A stretch of DNA of 64,000 bases from Allosphingosinicella vermicomposti (GTDB lineage Bacteria; Pseudomonadota; Alphaproteobacteria; Sphingomonadales; Sphingomonadaceae), in assembly GCF_003012815.1 (NCBI RefSeq), contig NZ_PXYJ01000001.1, positions 1,116,001 to 1,180,000 of the forward strand. The letters run 5' to 3'. A program made the translations under genes and the position numbers. Shown here in pieces: positions 1-9,281 of the stretch (positions are counted from its first letter, which is position 1; each line of letters opens with the position of its first letter). The notes under the pieces were generated by a model that did not search any database, was not told the origin of the DNA, and saw only the letters and a list, made by a program, of their open reading frames with translations.

Positions 1-348
1 ATCGGCTCACAGAAGCTCGGCGACGACGTTTATGAAGTCGGCCTCAAGATCGACGTCGTTGCAAAGCACGACAATGGCACCGCCTTTGCGGTCGACCTGC
101 TCTATGCCGGTCTCTTTGGCCTGCGCAACATTCCGGAAGAGCAGCTCCAGCCCTTCCTGCTCGCCGAAGCGCCGCGCCTTCTCTTCCCCTTCGCGCGTCA
201 GATCGTCGCTGAATCGGTGCAGAATGGCGCTTTCCCGCCGCTGATGCTCGATCCGATCGATTTCGGTGCCCTCTACATGCAGCAGGCGGCGCAGGCCCAG
301 GCTGCGGGCGGAGCGGGTCAGGCTCCGGAGATTACGGGGCAGGCTTAA
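1..348 (+). CDS. secB: Protein-export chaperone SecB (5' end missing)
   Basis: SecB is the cytosolic tetrameric chaperone that keeps preproteins unfolded and delivers them to SecA. The reading frame is open from the first base of the window to a TAA at 346-348, giving about 115 residues. The sequence shows the typical SecB C-terminal half: a beta strand like YEVGLKIDVVAKHD, then YAGLFGLRNIPEEQL, then FPFARQIVAESVQNGAFPPLML, and a Gln/Ala/Gly-rich tail. The start codon lies left of the window. Recognition is by family resemblance; confidence is high. Confidence 0.95.
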   Translation: MGSQKLGDDVYEVGLKIDVVAKHDNGTAFAVDLLYAGLFGLRNIPEEQLQPFLLAEAPRLLFPFARQIVAESVQNGAFPPLMLDPIDFGALYMQQAAQAQAAGGAGQAPEITGQA

Positions 349-407
349 CCCTTACCGCCATTCTCGCGCGGGCGGGACTCCAGACAGGTGGATGGTGCCG
401 ATAGTGG

Positions 408-436
408 CTGGATACCCGCTTTCGCGGGAATGACGT
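408..436. repeat. Short dispersed palindrome, TTCGCGGGAATGACG type
   Basis: The secB-murJ gap holds a small hairpin, CCCGC-TTTC-GCGGG, followed by AATGACGT. Modules of this kind are commonly dispersed in proteobacterial intergenic regions. It could fold in RNA downstream of secB, but no T tract follows, so I call it a repeat and not a terminator. Confidence 0.5.
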
Positions 437-456
437 AGTTTGAGAGGCGGACGGGC

Positions 457-2013
457 ATGAACCTCCATAAGGCGATCGGTACGATTGGCGGCCTCACCAT
501 GGTCAGCCGCGTGTTCGGCTTCGCGCGCGAGATGCTGATGTCCCGTATCATGGGGGCTAGCGGCGCGGCCGACGCCTTCCTGGTCGCATTCCGCCTCCCC
601 AACACCTTCCGCCGCCTGTTCGGGGAGGGCGCCTTCTCGGCGGGCTTCGTGCCCCTGTTCAGCCAGCGCTACCATGGCCCGGGCGGCCTTGAGGAAGCGA
701 AGAAATTCTCCGAAGAGGTGTTGGCGGTTTTCCTGCCCACCCTCTTCGTTTTCACCGTCATCTTCGAACTCATCATGCCGGCCTTCGTCTGGGCGATCGC
801 GTCGGGCTATGCCGACGAACCCGGGAAATTCGACCTGACCGTTTTTCTGACCCGGATCACCTTCCCTTACCTACTGCTGATCAGCCTCGTCTCGCTCTTT
901 TCGGGCGTCTTGAATTCGTTGACGAAGTTCGCTGCGGCGGCGTTCGCGCCCGCGCTTCTCAATATCGCGATGCTGGCCGCGCTCATCCTTGTGCCCGTCG
1001 GCGGCGAGAAGACGGCGCTGGCGCTCGCCATCGGCGTCACGATCGGGGGCGTCATGCAGCTCGTTCTGGTCTGGAACAGCGCGCGTAAGGCGGGCGTATC
1101 ACTGCGCCTCCGCAAGCCCGAAATCACGCCGAGCGTGAAGCAGTTCTTTGTCGTGGTGATCCCGGCGACGCTGGGCGCGGGCGTCTATCAGATCAGCCAA
1201 TTGATCGACACATTCTTCGCGACGCGGCTTCCCGAAGGATCGATGTCCTATTTGAATTATTCGGATCGCCTCAATCAGCTGCCCCTTTCCGTGATCGGCA
1301 CCGCGCTCGGCACGGCGATCCTGCCGCAGATCAGCCGCTTCATCGCGAAGGGAGAGCCGGACGAGGCCGCGCGCGTGCAGGGGCAAGCGGTGGAGCTTTC
1401 CATGCTCCTCTGCATCCCCGCGGCCCTCGCCCTCGCCGTCGTGGCGGGCCCGCTGGTCGCGGCGATGTTCCAGGGCGGACGCTTCACGGCTGAAGACGCC
1501 GCGATCACCGGTAACGTGCTGGCGATCATCGTCATGGGACTTCCCGCTTATGTGCTGGTGAAGGTCATCACCCCGGGCTTCTATGCACGCAACGACACCA
1601 AGACACCGGTCAAGACGGCCGTGGTGGTCCTTGCCGCCAATATCGCGCTCAACTTCGCCTTGATTCCGCCCTTCGGAATCTACGGCCTCGCCGCAGCCAT
1701 CGCGCTCTGCTCGTGGATCAACTGCGTCCTCCTCTACGTCATCCTGCGCCGCCGGGGGCATTTCCGGATCGAGGGCTGGCTCTGGGGCCGGATCGCGCGA
1801 CAGTTCGCGGCGGGCCTCGCCATGGGCGCGGCACTCTGGGGCGCGCGCACCTTGCTCGCCGGTTTCTTCGACGGATCGGTCATCGAGCGCCTGTTCGGTG
1901 TCATGGCGCTCGTCGGCGTGGGCGGCATCGTCTATTTTGCCGTCGCCTGGACTATCGGCGCGATGAACCGCGACGACATCCTTACCCTTCTGAAGCGCAA
2001 GAAAGTCAGCTAA
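457..2013 (+). CDS. murJ: Lipid II flippase MurJ
   Basis: A 518-residue polytopic membrane protein of the MOP/MviN superfamily. It moves lipid-linked peptidoglycan precursors across the inner membrane. The N-terminus has the family signature (GGLTMVSRVFGFAREMLMS near residues 11-29, then GAADAFLVAFRLPN), followed by around 14 hydrophobic segments and a short basic tail. The length matches the family. Its TAA is directly followed by the ATG of trpS with no gap, so the two are probably co-transcribed and translationally coupled. Confidence 0.95.
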   Translation: MNLHKAIGTIGGLTMVSRVFGFAREMLMSRIMGASGAADAFLVAFRLPNTFRRLFGEGAFSAGFVPLFSQRYHGPGGLEEAKKFSEEVLAVFLPTLFVFTVIFELIMPAFVWAIASGYADEPGKFDLTVFLTRITFPYLLLISLVSLFSGVLNSLTKFAAAAFAPALLNIAMLAALILVPVGGEKTALALAIGVTIGGVMQLVLVWNSARKAGVSLRLRKPEITPSVKQFFVVVIPATLGAGVYQISQLIDTFFATRLPEGSMSYLNYSDRLNQLPLSVIGTALGTAILPQISRFIAKGEPDEAARVQGQAVELSMLLCIPAALALAVVAGPLVAAMFQGGRFTAEDAAITGNVLAIIVMGLPAYVLVKVITPGFYARNDTKTPVKTAVVVLAANIALNFALIPPFGIYGLAAAIALCSWINCVLLYVILRRRGHFRIEGWLWGRIARQFAAGLAMGAALWGARTLLAGFFDGSVIERLFGVMALVGVGGIVYFAVAWTIGAMNRDDILTLLKRKKVS

Positions 2014-3006
2014 ATGCGTATCCTGTCCGGCATCCAGCCCACGGGCGAGCCCCATCTCGGCAACTATCTGGGTGCGATCAAACGCTGGACGGAGCTTCAA
2101 CACGAGCAGGAATGCCTGATTTTCCTCGCCGATCTGCACGCCATCACCGTCTATAACGATCCAGCGACGCTCGCCCGCACGATCCGCGAGGCGGCGGCGA
2201 CGCTCATCGCCTGCGGCATCGATCCCGGCAAGACGGTGCTGTTCAATCAGGCGCGCGTCCCCGCCCATGCCGAAATGGCGTGGCTTCTCAACTGCACGGC
2301 ACGCATGGGCTGGCTCAATCGCATGACGCAGTTCAAGGAAAAGTCCGGCAAGAATCGCGAAAATGCGAGCGTCGGCCTTTATGCCTATCCCGTCCTCCAG
2401 GCCGCCGACATCCTGCTGTATCAGGCGACGCACGTCCCGGTTGGCGAAGACCAGAAGCAGCATCTGGAACTCACCCGCGACATCGCAACCAAGTTCAATA
2501 CCGATTACGGTGTCGAAGTCTTCACGGTGCCCGAGCCGCTGATCGGCAAGGCGGGCGCGCGGATCATGTCGCTGCGTGACGGCAGCGCGAAGATGTCCAA
2601 ATCCGACCCGTCCGACATGAGCCGGATCAACCTCACCGACGACAGCGACACGATCGCGCAAAAGTTCAAGAAGGCGAAGACCGATCCGGAGCCCTTGCCC
2701 GAGACGATGGAGGGGCTTGAAGGCCGCGCGGAAGCGAAGAACCTCGTCACCATTTTCGCCGTCCTTGCCGATCGCGCGCCAGAGGACGTGCTGGGCGAAT
2801 TTGCGGGCCAGGGCTTCGGCGCGTTCAAGCCCTGCCTTGCCGACCTTGCGGTCGAGACGCTCCGACCAATCCGCGACCGGTTCGAAACGCTGCGCGCAGA
2901 TCCGGCGGAAATCGACCGGATTCTGGTGAAGGGCGCCGAGAAGGCTCGGCTGCTGTCCGCCCCGACCCTTGAGGCTGCATATAAGGCGGTAGGGCTGCCG
3001 CGCTGA
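2014..3006 (+). CDS. trpS: Tryptophanyl-tRNA synthetase
   Basis: Class I aminoacyl-tRNA synthetase that charges tRNA-Trp. At 330 residues it has the usual bacterial TrpRS length. The HIGH-like motif is [12 protein letters not shown] at residues 9-20 and the KMSKS loop is at about 193-197. The ATG abuts the murJ stop codon, so no separate ribosome-binding region is visible and coupling is likely. Downstream is a perfect inverted repeat that may end the transcript. Confidence 0.97.
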   Translation: MRILSGIQPTGEPHLGNYLGAIKRWTELQHEQECLIFLADLHAITVYNDPATLARTIREAAATLIACGIDPGKTVLFNQARVPAHAEMAWLLNCTARMGWLNRMTQFKEKSGKNRENASVGLYAYPVLQAADILLYQATHVPVGEDQKQHLELTRDIATKFNTDYGVEVFTVPEPLIGKAGARIMSLRDGSAKMSKSDPSDMSRINLTDDSDTIAQKFKKAKTDPEPLPETMEGLEGRAEAKNLVTIFAVLADRAPEDVLGEFAGQGFGAFKPCLADLAVETLRPIRDRFETLRADPAEIDRILVKGAEKARLLSAPTLEAAYKAVGLPR

Positions 3007-3012
3007 ACCTCA

Positions 3013-3085
3013 TTGTGCTCCGGCGAAGGCCGGAGCCCAGCAGCGCCGGCGGAACGACTGGGCTCCGGCCTTCGCCGGAGCACAA
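3013..3085. repeat. Perfect 28-bp inverted repeat after trpS
   Basis: Arms at 3013-3040 and 3058-3085 are exact reverse complements, separated by 17 bases. Each arm contains GCTCCGGCGAAGGCCGGAGC, itself a palindrome, so this is a palindrome of palindromes resembling a bacterial interspersed mosaic (REP-like) element. There is no T run, so any termination would not be of the classic intrinsic type. Confidence 0.8.
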
Positions 3086-3207
3086 CATTTCCTTCACGCC
3101 GATCAAACGTGCAATGTGTGCGACAAGGCACTATCTTCAGCATCAGTTAAGCCAAATCGGTGCAAAAGTCGTGCCGCAACAGCCAGTTAGAGTTCAAGAG
3201 GCGCCCT

Positions 3208-3885
3208 ATGTCCTTCAATAAGAAACTACTTCTGGTCGCCGCATCCGCAGCGTTTCTGACGCTCGGCGGTTGCGCGACCGGCTTTCCCGCTCAGGTTTCA
3301 CGCTTTCAGGCGATGCCCGCGCCGCAGGGTGAAAGTTTCGTGGTACAGGCGGCAGATCCCGACAAGAATGGCAGCCTGGAATTCTCGCAATATGCGGGCC
3401 TCGTCCGTCGCAACCTGCTCGATCAGGGCTATACGGAAGCCGCCTCCCCGCAGGCCGCGACTTTCGTAGTCGAGCTGGATTATGGCGTCGACCGGGGCCG
3501 TGAGAAGATCGCCACCCGTCCGGGCGTCGGGACAGGCTTCGATTATGGATATGACTGGGGCCGCCCTTATTATTCGCGCTTCGGTTACTTCGGCCATCGC
3601 TATCGCAGCCCCTTTTATTATGGCTGGCACGACCCGTTCTGGGGCGATCCGTTCGACCGGGAAGTCTATAGCTACACAGTCTATGAGAGCTTCCTCGACA
3701 TGGACATCAAACGGACGGCCAATAATGAGCCACTGTTCGAAGGCACGGCCCGGGCGCGTTCGCGGACCGACGAGCTTCAGACCTTGGTGCCGAACCTCGT
3801 CGAAGCGATGTTCACCAACTTTCCGGGCCGTTCCGGCGAAGTCGTGAAGATCACCGTCCCGCCTCCCCAGCGCAATCGCGAGTAA
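3208..3885 (+). CDS. DUF4136-type lipoprotein
   Basis: A 225-residue predicted outer-membrane or periplasmic lipoprotein. The N-terminus has a lysine-containing n-region, a hydrophobic stretch and a lipobox LGGC with the lipidated Cys at residue 22. The body fits the DUF4136 family: paired beta segments around [14 protein letters not shown], then a Tyr/Gly/Arg/Phe-rich middle, and a C-terminal segment ending in a predicted strand. I chose the ATG at 3208 because it gives a clean signal peptide and is preceded by AAGAGGCG; an upstream in-frame ATG at 3160 would add a poor leader. Function unknown. Confidence 0.85.
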   Translation: MSFNKKLLLVAASAAFLTLGGCATGFPAQVSRFQAMPAPQGESFVVQAADPDKNGSLEFSQYAGLVRRNLLDQGYTEAASPQAATFVVELDYGVDRGREKIATRPGVGTGFDYGYDWGRPYYSRFGYFGHRYRSPFYYGWHDPFWGDPFDREVYSYTVYESFLDMDIKRTANNEPLFEGTARARSRTDELQTLVPNLVEAMFTNFPGRSGEVVKITVPPPQRNRE

Positions 3886-3896
3886 TTTCTGATGCG

Positions 3897-3924
3897 AGAG
3901 GGCCGGTCGATCCGGCCCTCTTTC
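3897..3924 (+). terminator. Intrinsic terminator after the DUF4136 lipoprotein
   Basis: Stem AGAGGGCCGG (3897-3906) pairs perfectly with CCGGCCCTCT (3912-3921) over a five-base loop and is followed by a short T-rich stretch. It lies 12 bases after the lipoprotein stop codon, so it probably ends that transcript and separates it from accD. Confidence 0.75.
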
Positions 3925-3986
3925 GTTCAAGTGCTGGACAAACCGCCCCTGTCCCCCCTATCCGGCGCGCCAGAAGGAGAACCCGC

Positions 3987-4838
3987 ATGAGCTGGCTCAA
4001 CCGCGTCCGCCAATCCATCCCGTTCCTCCCCAAGCGCGAGACGCCGGACAATCTCTGGCACAAATGCCGCGAATGCGGGACGATGGTGTTCACCAAGGAA
4101 TATCAGGAGAATCTCTCCGTCTGTCCGAAATGCGACCATCACGGCCGCATCGGCCCGCGTGCGCGCTTCGAGCAGATTTTCGATCCGGGCTATTCGACCC
4201 TGCCGCAGCCGCAGGTGCGCGAAGACCCGCTGAAATTCCGCGACAGCAAGAAATATACGGACCGCATCAAGGCCGCCCGCCAAAGCACGGGCGAGCAGGA
4301 CGCGCTCATCAACGCCAGCGGGACGATCGAGGGCGAGAGGGCCGTGATCGGCGTCCAGGATTTCGCCTTCATGGGCGGATCGATGGGCATGGGCGTCGGC
4401 GCCGCCTTCGTCACGGGTGCCCGCGCGGCGATCGAAGCGCGCTGCCCCTATATCATCTTCACCGCAGCGGGCGGCGCGCGCATGCAGGAGGGCATCCTGT
4501 CCCTCATGCAGATGCCCAAGACCACCGTCGCTATCGCGGAACTGAAGGAAGCGGGTCTGCCCTATATCGTCGTCCTCACCGATCCGACGACGGGCGGCGT
4601 TACCGCTTCCTACGCGATGCTCGGCGACGTCCAGATTTCGGAGCCCGGCGCCCTTATCGGCTTTGCGGGCCAGCGCGTGATCGAATCCACGATCCGCGAA
4701 AAGCTTCCCGAAGGCTTCCAACGCGCCGAATATCTGCTCGACCACGGTATGGTCGACATGGTGGTGCACCGTAAGGATCTGCGCGAACGGCTGGCGAAGC
4801 TGGTGGCGTATCTGACGCCGCAGAAAGCGGCGGCGTGA
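3987..4838 (+). CDS. accD: Acetyl-CoA carboxylase carboxyltransferase, beta subunit
   Basis: AccD works with AccA to move the carboxyl group from biotin-BCCP to acetyl-CoA, the first step of fatty acid synthesis. The 283-residue product has the N-terminal zinc ribbon (Cys27, Cys30, Cys46, Cys49) and the crotonase-fold core with the GGSMGMGVG and GGARMQEG signatures. AGAAGGAGAAC lies just upstream as ribosome-binding site. In many alphaproteobacteria accD follows trpFBA and precedes folC; here folC is present but the trp genes are not. Confidence 0.97.
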   Translation: MSWLNRVRQSIPFLPKRETPDNLWHKCRECGTMVFTKEYQENLSVCPKCDHHGRIGPRARFEQIFDPGYSTLPQPQVREDPLKFRDSKKYTDRIKAARQSTGEQDALINASGTIEGERAVIGVQDFAFMGGSMGMGVGAAFVTGARAAIEARCPYIIFTAAGGARMQEGILSLMQMPKTTVAIAELKEAGLPYIVVLTDPTTGGVTASYAMLGDVQISEPGALIGFAGQRVIESTIREKLPEGFQRAEYLLDHGMVDMVVHRKDLRERLAKLVAYLTPQKAAA

Positions 4839-4843
4839 TCGTT

Positions 4844-4929
4844 TCGTCATGCTGAACTTGTTTCAGCATCCATTTTCGACCAGGGCGCGGAAGATTGAAA
4901 TGGATCCTGAAACAAGTTCAGGGTGACGA
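4844..4929. repeat. Inverted repeat between accD and folC
   Basis: Arms at 4844-4875 and 4898-4929 are near-perfect reverse complements about 32 bases long, with mismatches near the middle. The arms include the CTGAACTTGTTTCAG module common in sphingomonad dispersed repeats. The element fills the whole accD-folC gap and ends four bases before the folC ATG, so folC has little room for a promoter of its own. Confidence 0.75.
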
Positions 4930-4932
4930 ATA

Positions 4933-6237
4933 ATGCCAGATTTCGCCACCTCCGACGATCCGCGCGTCCAGGCCCAGCTCAACCGCCTCACCCTCCTGTC
5001 CCCGGGCGCGGACGTGCTGGGCCTAGAGCGCATCTCCGCCCTCCTCTCCCGCCTCGGCAATCCGGAGCGGAGCCTGCCTCCCGTCTTCCATGTCGCGGGC
5101 ACCAACGGTAAAGGATCGACCTGCGCCTTCCTCCGCGCGGCGATGGAGGCGGCGGGCCTCAAGGTCCATGTCTTCACCAGCCCCCACCTCGTCCGCTTCA
5201 ACGAACGCATCCGCCTTGCCGGAACGCTAATCGAGGATGCGGACCTCGCCGATTTGCTCGACGAGGTTCTGTCGGTCGCGGAGGGTATCGCGCCCAGCTT
5301 CTTCGAAGTGACGACCGCCGCCGCCTTCCTTGCCTTCTCCCGCACGCCTGCCGACGCCTGCATCGTGGAAGTGGGATTGGGCGGCCGCCTCGACGCCACC
5401 AACGTCCTCCCCGCCCCCACTGCCTGCGGCATCACCCAGCTCGGCCTGGACCATCAAGCATTCCTCGGCGATCGCATCGAGCAGGTGGCAGCGGAAAAGG
5501 CGGGCATCGCCAAAGTGGGCGTTCCGTTGGTCACCCAGCTTTATTCACCCCATGTCGCCGAACCAATCCGTGAGGTCGCCGCGAAAGCAGGCGCGGCGTG
5601 GCTACAGCGCGGCGGCGCCTGGGACGCCGAGGTACGCGGCGAGCGCCTCGCATACCGCGATGAATGGGGCGCCCTCGATCTCCCGCTCCCGCACCTTGCC
5701 GGGACGCATCAGGCGATGAACGCAGCGCTCGCCATCGCCATGGTCCGGCATCAGGATCGCCTCGCCATCCCGCCCGAGGCTCTGGAAGCCGCCATGTCGG
5801 GCGCGCAGTGGCCAGCGCGCCTTCAGCGTTTAAGCCCCGGCCCCCTACACGAGCTGCTGCCCGCGGGAACGGAACTCTGGCTCGACGGCGGCCACAACCC
5901 CGCGGCCGCTCGCGTCATCGCCGATCATTTCCAAGGCCAACCGCTCCGCATTGTCCTCGGCCTCCTTGCGAACAAGGATGCGACAGGCGTGCTGGAGGCA
6001 TTCGAGGGACAGGGTGTGACTTTCCATACGGTGCCCGTCCCCGGCCACGAATATCATGCGCCCGAAGCGCTGGCGGCGGCGGCCATCGAAGCGGGCTTTG
6101 GGGCCAGCCCTGCAAACGACGTCGCAAGTGCCCTTGCCCGCATCGGCTTGGAAGGTGGTACTGCTCCGGTCCTAATCATGGGTTCGTTGTATCTCGCCGG
6201 CACAGTCCTCAAGGCGAATGATGAGGTGCCGGCCTAA
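4933..6237 (+). CDS. folC: Bifunctional folylpolyglutamate synthase / dihydrofolate synthase
   Basis: Mur-ligase-fold enzyme that adds L-glutamate to dihydropteroate or to folates. The 434-residue product has the P-loop GTNGKGS at residues 56-62, the SPHLVRFNERI element, and the C-terminal LDGGHNPAAARV motif. The length fits the family. The start is set by the end of the preceding palindrome. The accD-folC order is the conserved alphaproteobacterial arrangement. Confidence 0.95.
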   Translation: MPDFATSDDPRVQAQLNRLTLLSPGADVLGLERISALLSRLGNPERSLPPVFHVAGTNGKGSTCAFLRAAMEAAGLKVHVFTSPHLVRFNERIRLAGTLIEDADLADLLDEVLSVAEGIAPSFFEVTTAAAFLAFSRTPADACIVEVGLGGRLDATNVLPAPTACGITQLGLDHQAFLGDRIEQVAAEKAGIAKVGVPLVTQLYSPHVAEPIREVAAKAGAAWLQRGGAWDAEVRGERLAYRDEWGALDLPLPHLAGTHQAMNAALAIAMVRHQDRLAIPPEALEAAMSGAQWPARLQRLSPGPLHELLPAGTELWLDGGHNPAAARVIADHFQGQPLRIVLGLLANKDATGVLEAFEGQGVTFHTVPVPGHEYHAPEALAAAAIEAGFGASPANDVASALARIGLEGGTAPVLIMGSLYLAGTVLKANDEVPA

Positions 6238-6241
6238 ATAC

Positions 6242-6311
6242 CCGCTAGGGCTGAGCTTGTCGAAGCCCGGGGCGAGCTGGAACCGCCCTTCGACAGGCTC
6301 AGGACTAGCGG
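6242..6311. repeat. Inverted repeat with GAGCTTGTCGAAG core
   Basis: Arms 6242-6265 and 6288-6311 are imperfect reverse complements carrying CTGAGCTTGTCGAAG and CTTCGACAGGCTCAG. The element sits between convergent folC (+) and the AmpG-like gene (-), where it could serve as a two-way transcription end. Confidence 0.7.
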
Positions 6312-6326
6312 CGGTTGGGTAAGGGC

Positions 6327-7682
6327 TTATCGATCTTTTTGCTCACCATTGCGCGCATCACCTTCGCCAACTTTGCCCGCCGTGCCGACAGAGGCATCGA
6401 CAAGGCCGCTGCGCATCATCCACCAGAAGAGCAAGATGCCGGGCACGGCTGCCACGGTCGTCAGCCAGTAGAAATTGACGTAGCCGATCCCCTCAACCAT
6501 CGCGCCCGCCGTCGTTCCGGTCAGCACGCGCCCGACGATGCTGGCCGCGGCTGAGATCAGCGCATATTGCGAGGCGGTGAAACGCAGGTCGGTCAGCGCC
6601 GAGAAATAAGCGACGACGACAACTCCGCCGATGCCGCTGGCGAAATTCTCAAAGCCCTGCGTGAAGGCGAGACCCATATTCGAATGCCCCGCTCCGGCGA
6701 GGATCGCATAGGAGGCGTTGGAGACGCCCATCAGCACGAGGGCGATCAGCACCGATCTTTTCATCCCGATCTGCGCGTAGAGCCAGCCACCGACGAAAAT
6801 ACCGATGAGATAGGCCCAGAAGCCGACGCCCACGTCCCAGGCCGCGATCTCGTCATTCGTATAGCCCATGTCGTTGAGCAGCAGGCGCAGCACGAGCTGC
6901 CCCAGCGTGTCGCCGATCTTGTGCAGCAAGATGAAGAGCAGGACGATGAGCGCACCCTTCCGCTGGAAGAATTCCGCGAACGGGCCGACGATCGCCGCCA
7001 GTGTTCGCCCCTCCCCCTTTGGGGCGGGCTCCCGGTGCCGCTTCGGCTCACCCACGATCAGGCCGGTGAGCATGGCGGGTAGAGCGAAGGCCGCGCAGGC
7101 GAGATAGGCAGCTTCCCACCCTACGCGTGCCGCGAGCACCAAAGCCAGCGCGCCCGCCGAAACCGAGCCGATCCGCCAGCCATATTGCGACATGCCGGAG
7201 CCCACGCCAAGTTGGCGCGGCTCAAGCAGTTCGATCCGGTAAGCGTCGATCACAATGTCGAAGGTGGCACCTGCAAAGCCGACCAAGATCGCCGCCACCG
7301 CCGTCTGGAAGATGTTCGCGGAAGGATCCTGAAAGGCGAGATTTGTGACCGCCGCCATCACCATGACGCCCGCAACCAGCAGCCATGACACGCGCTGGCC
7401 GAGCCGGTGCAATACAGGGATGCGTACCCCGTCGATGATCCACGCCCAGAGGAATTTGAAATTGTAGACCAGGAAGGCGAGCGTGAAGGCGGTCACCGTT
7501 GATTTGGTGATTCCTTCCTGCGCCAGCCGCGTTGTCAGCGTCGCACCGATCATCGCGAAGGGAAAACCGGATGACACGCCTACGAAGAATGCCGCGATCG
7601 GCGCCTTTTCGACATAGGGACGGATGCCTTCCGGCAAGCGGCTGCGCCAACCCAAAGGCGCTTCAGCGACGGCTTCATTCAT
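6327..7682 (-). CDS. AmpG-like MFS permease
   Basis: A roughly 451-residue, 12-TM major-facilitator protein of the AmpG/PAT family, which includes muropeptide importers used in peptidoglycan recycling. Visible family features are YVEKAPIAAFFVGVSSGFPF near the N-terminus, ADxDG-like KFLWAWIIDGVRIPVL in loop 2-3, and FDIVIDAYRIELL in TM5. I chose the ATG at 7682; an in-frame TTG at 7736 just after the receiver gene stop would add 18 non-conserved residues. The actual substrate cannot be read from sequence: the gene is not next to ampC or ampD. Confidence 0.85.
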   Translation of the reverse strand: MNEAVAEAPLGWRSRLPEGIRPYVEKAPIAAFFVGVSSGFPFAMIGATLTTRLAQEGITKSTVTAFTLAFLVYNFKFLWAWIIDGVRIPVLHRLGQRVSWLLVAGVMVMAAVTNLAFQDPSANIFQTAVAAILVGFAGATFDIVIDAYRIELLEPRQLGVGSGMSQYGWRIGSVSAGALALVLAARVGWEAAYLACAAFALPAMLTGLIVGEPKRHREPAPKGEGRTLAAIVGPFAEFFQRKGALIVLLFILLHKIGDTLGQLVLRLLLNDMGYTNDEIAAWDVGVGFWAYLIGIFVGGWLYAQIGMKRSVLIALVLMGVSNASYAILAGAGHSNMGLAFTQGFENFASGIGGVVVVAYFSALTDLRFTASQYALISAAASIVGRVLTGTTAGAMVEGIGYVNFYWLTTVAAVPGILLFWWMMRSGLVDASVGTAGKVGEGDARNGEQKDR

Positions 7683-7736
7683 GCCGGTGGTTGTAACGTG
7701 GTTAAGCGTTCCGGCTAGCCCTATTCCGTTATGCAA

Positions 7737-8165
7737 TCAGGAGGCGTCGTACAAACTCAGGCCTGCAGGCACCTTCTTCACCGGCTCGCCAGCAAGCTTC
7801 CGGTCGAGCGCCTCTAGCGCGGCCTTCAATTCCTTATCGGTATAGGGTTTAACGAGGCAGCCGACGGCGAGGCTTTGTGCCTCAACCGGGCAATTGCCCG
7901 TTACGAACAGCACGGGCACGCTCTTCGCCGCGGCCGCACGGGCTACATCCGTCCCATCACCCTCGCCGGACAGGCGGATATCGCTCAAGACCAAGTCAAG
8001 CGCCTCGGCCTCAATCACACGCTCCGCGTCCACGAGATTGTCGACCGTTGCGACCACCTCATAACCTGCATCGGCAAGCCGGTATTCGTTGTCGAAGGCG
8101 ACCAAAGGTTCGTCCTCCACCACCAGGATCCGACATATTGTTCTTTCGCGTTTTCCGAACAGCAT
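7737..8165 (-). CDS. Stand-alone receiver-domain response regulator
   Basis: A 142-residue protein made only of a CheY-like receiver. Key residues are present: acidic cluster E17-D18-E19, phospho-acceptor Asp62, Thr89 and Lys106. No output domain follows. No histidine kinase is encoded nearby. It is read in the same direction as the AmpG-like permease and just upstream of it, so the two may share a transcript. Stand-alone receivers like this often act through protein-protein contact in alphaproteobacterial stress or phosphorelay circuits; the partner here is unknown. Confidence 0.85.
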   Translation of the reverse strand: MLFGKRERTICRILVVEDEPLVAFDNEYRLADAGYEVVATVDNLVDAERVIEAEALDLVLSDIRLSGEGDGTDVARAAAAKSVPVLFVTGNCPVEAQSLAVGCLVKPYTDKELKAALEALDRKLAGEPVKKVPAGLSLYDAS

Positions 8166-8282
8166 TATATGGGCACCAACTTAGAATAGCGGTCGATCTG
8201 TTCGCGTAACGAGCGAAGGGGCACCGGTGTCCATGGCGGCAATCGTCTGGGCGCAAATAGATTTCGCCCTACGGAGGCTGCC

Positions 8283-9281
8283 TTGTCCAATTCGCGTTCC
8301 CCCAAGGAGCCGCAACGCATCGCCAAATTGCTCGCGCGCGCAGGGGTCGCCTCCCGCCGCGACATCGAGCGGATGATCGAGGAGCGGCGCATCGCCATCA
8401 ATGGCGTCGCGGTTGAGAAGCCCGCCACCCTTCTCACCTCGCTTCACGGCGTCACGGTGGACGGCCAGCCGGTGCAAGCCCCCGCCCCCGCCCGTCTGTT
8501 CCGCTTCCACAAGCCGACCGGTGTTTTGACGGCGGCCCGCGATCCGAAGGGGCGTGCGACCATCTATGATCGGCTGCCGAAGGGCCTGCCGCGCCTGATG
8601 CCGGTCGGCCGCCTCGACATGAATACCGAAGGTCTGCTTCTGCTCACCACGGACGGCGAGCTGAAGCGGCAGCTCGAACTGCCTTCCACCGGCGTCGAGC
8701 GCACCTATCGCGCCCGCGTGTTTGGCGACGTCAGCCAGGAGCAACTGGAAGAACTGATTCACGGTGTGGAAATCGAGGGTATTCGCTATGGCGCGATCGA
8801 CGCGAACCTCGAACGCCGCACCGGCCGCAACGGCTGGGTCGAGATGAAGCTGACCGAAGGCAAGAACCGCGAAGTGCGGCGCGTCCTCGAATATCTCGGC
8901 CTTCAGGTCTCGCGTTTGATCCGCACTTCTTATGGCCCCTTCCATCTCGACGACCTGCCCGTGGGCATGGTCGACGAAATCCGCCAACATGACCTCGTTG
9001 CGTTCAAGAAAAGCATGAGCGAGGGCAAGACGAGTGCGCCCGCCACCGGCGAACGCGCGGCGCGGTCAAGGCCGCCCCGTCCGACGGGCCCGTCCGTCCT
9101 TCGCCCGGCACGAAGCCCCGCTGGCGAGCGCCGTGCGCCCAAAGCCGATCCTGGCAGGCCCGGCAGCCGTCCGCGCTCGTCCGAAGGCCCTCCGGCGAAG
9201 CCGGGCAGTGCGCGCCCAGCGCATCCCGACCGTCCTAACCGGCCCGGCGCGCCGCCACGCGGGGGTCGCGGCCGAAAATGA
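8283..9281 (+). CDS. rluB: RluB/RsuA-family pseudouridine synthase
   Basis: Isomerises uridine to pseudouridine in rRNA, probably 23S position 2605 if it is a true RluB. The product has an N-terminal S4 RNA-binding domain (RIAKLLARAGVASRRDIE) and a synthase domain with the catalytic Asp112 in GRLDMNTEGLLLL. From about residue 245 there is a low-complexity Arg/Pro/Ala/Gly tail. The TTG at 8283 is preceded at good spacing by GGAGG-like ACGGAGG. The stop overlaps the rsmD start as ATGA. Confidence 0.9.
   Translation: MSNSRSPKEPQRIAKLLARAGVASRRDIERMIEERRIAINGVAVEKPATLLTSLHGVTVDGQPVQAPAPARLFRFHKPTGVLTAARDPKGRATIYDRLPKGLPRLMPVGRLDMNTEGLLLLTTDGELKRQLELPSTGVERTYRARVFGDVSQEQLEELIHGVEIEGIRYGAIDANLERRTGRNGWVEMKLTEGKNREVRRVLEYLGLQVSRLIRTSYGPFHLDDLPVGMVDEIRQHDLVAFKKSMSEGKTSAPATGERAARSRPPRPTGPSVLRPARSPAGERRAPKADPGRPGSRPRSSEGPPAKPGSARPAHPDRPNRPGAPPRGGRGRK

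Noticed and set aside
1099-2661. A 520-residue minus-strand frame opposite murJ and trpS
   Set aside because: It spans two well-supported genes and has the composition of an antisense shadow.
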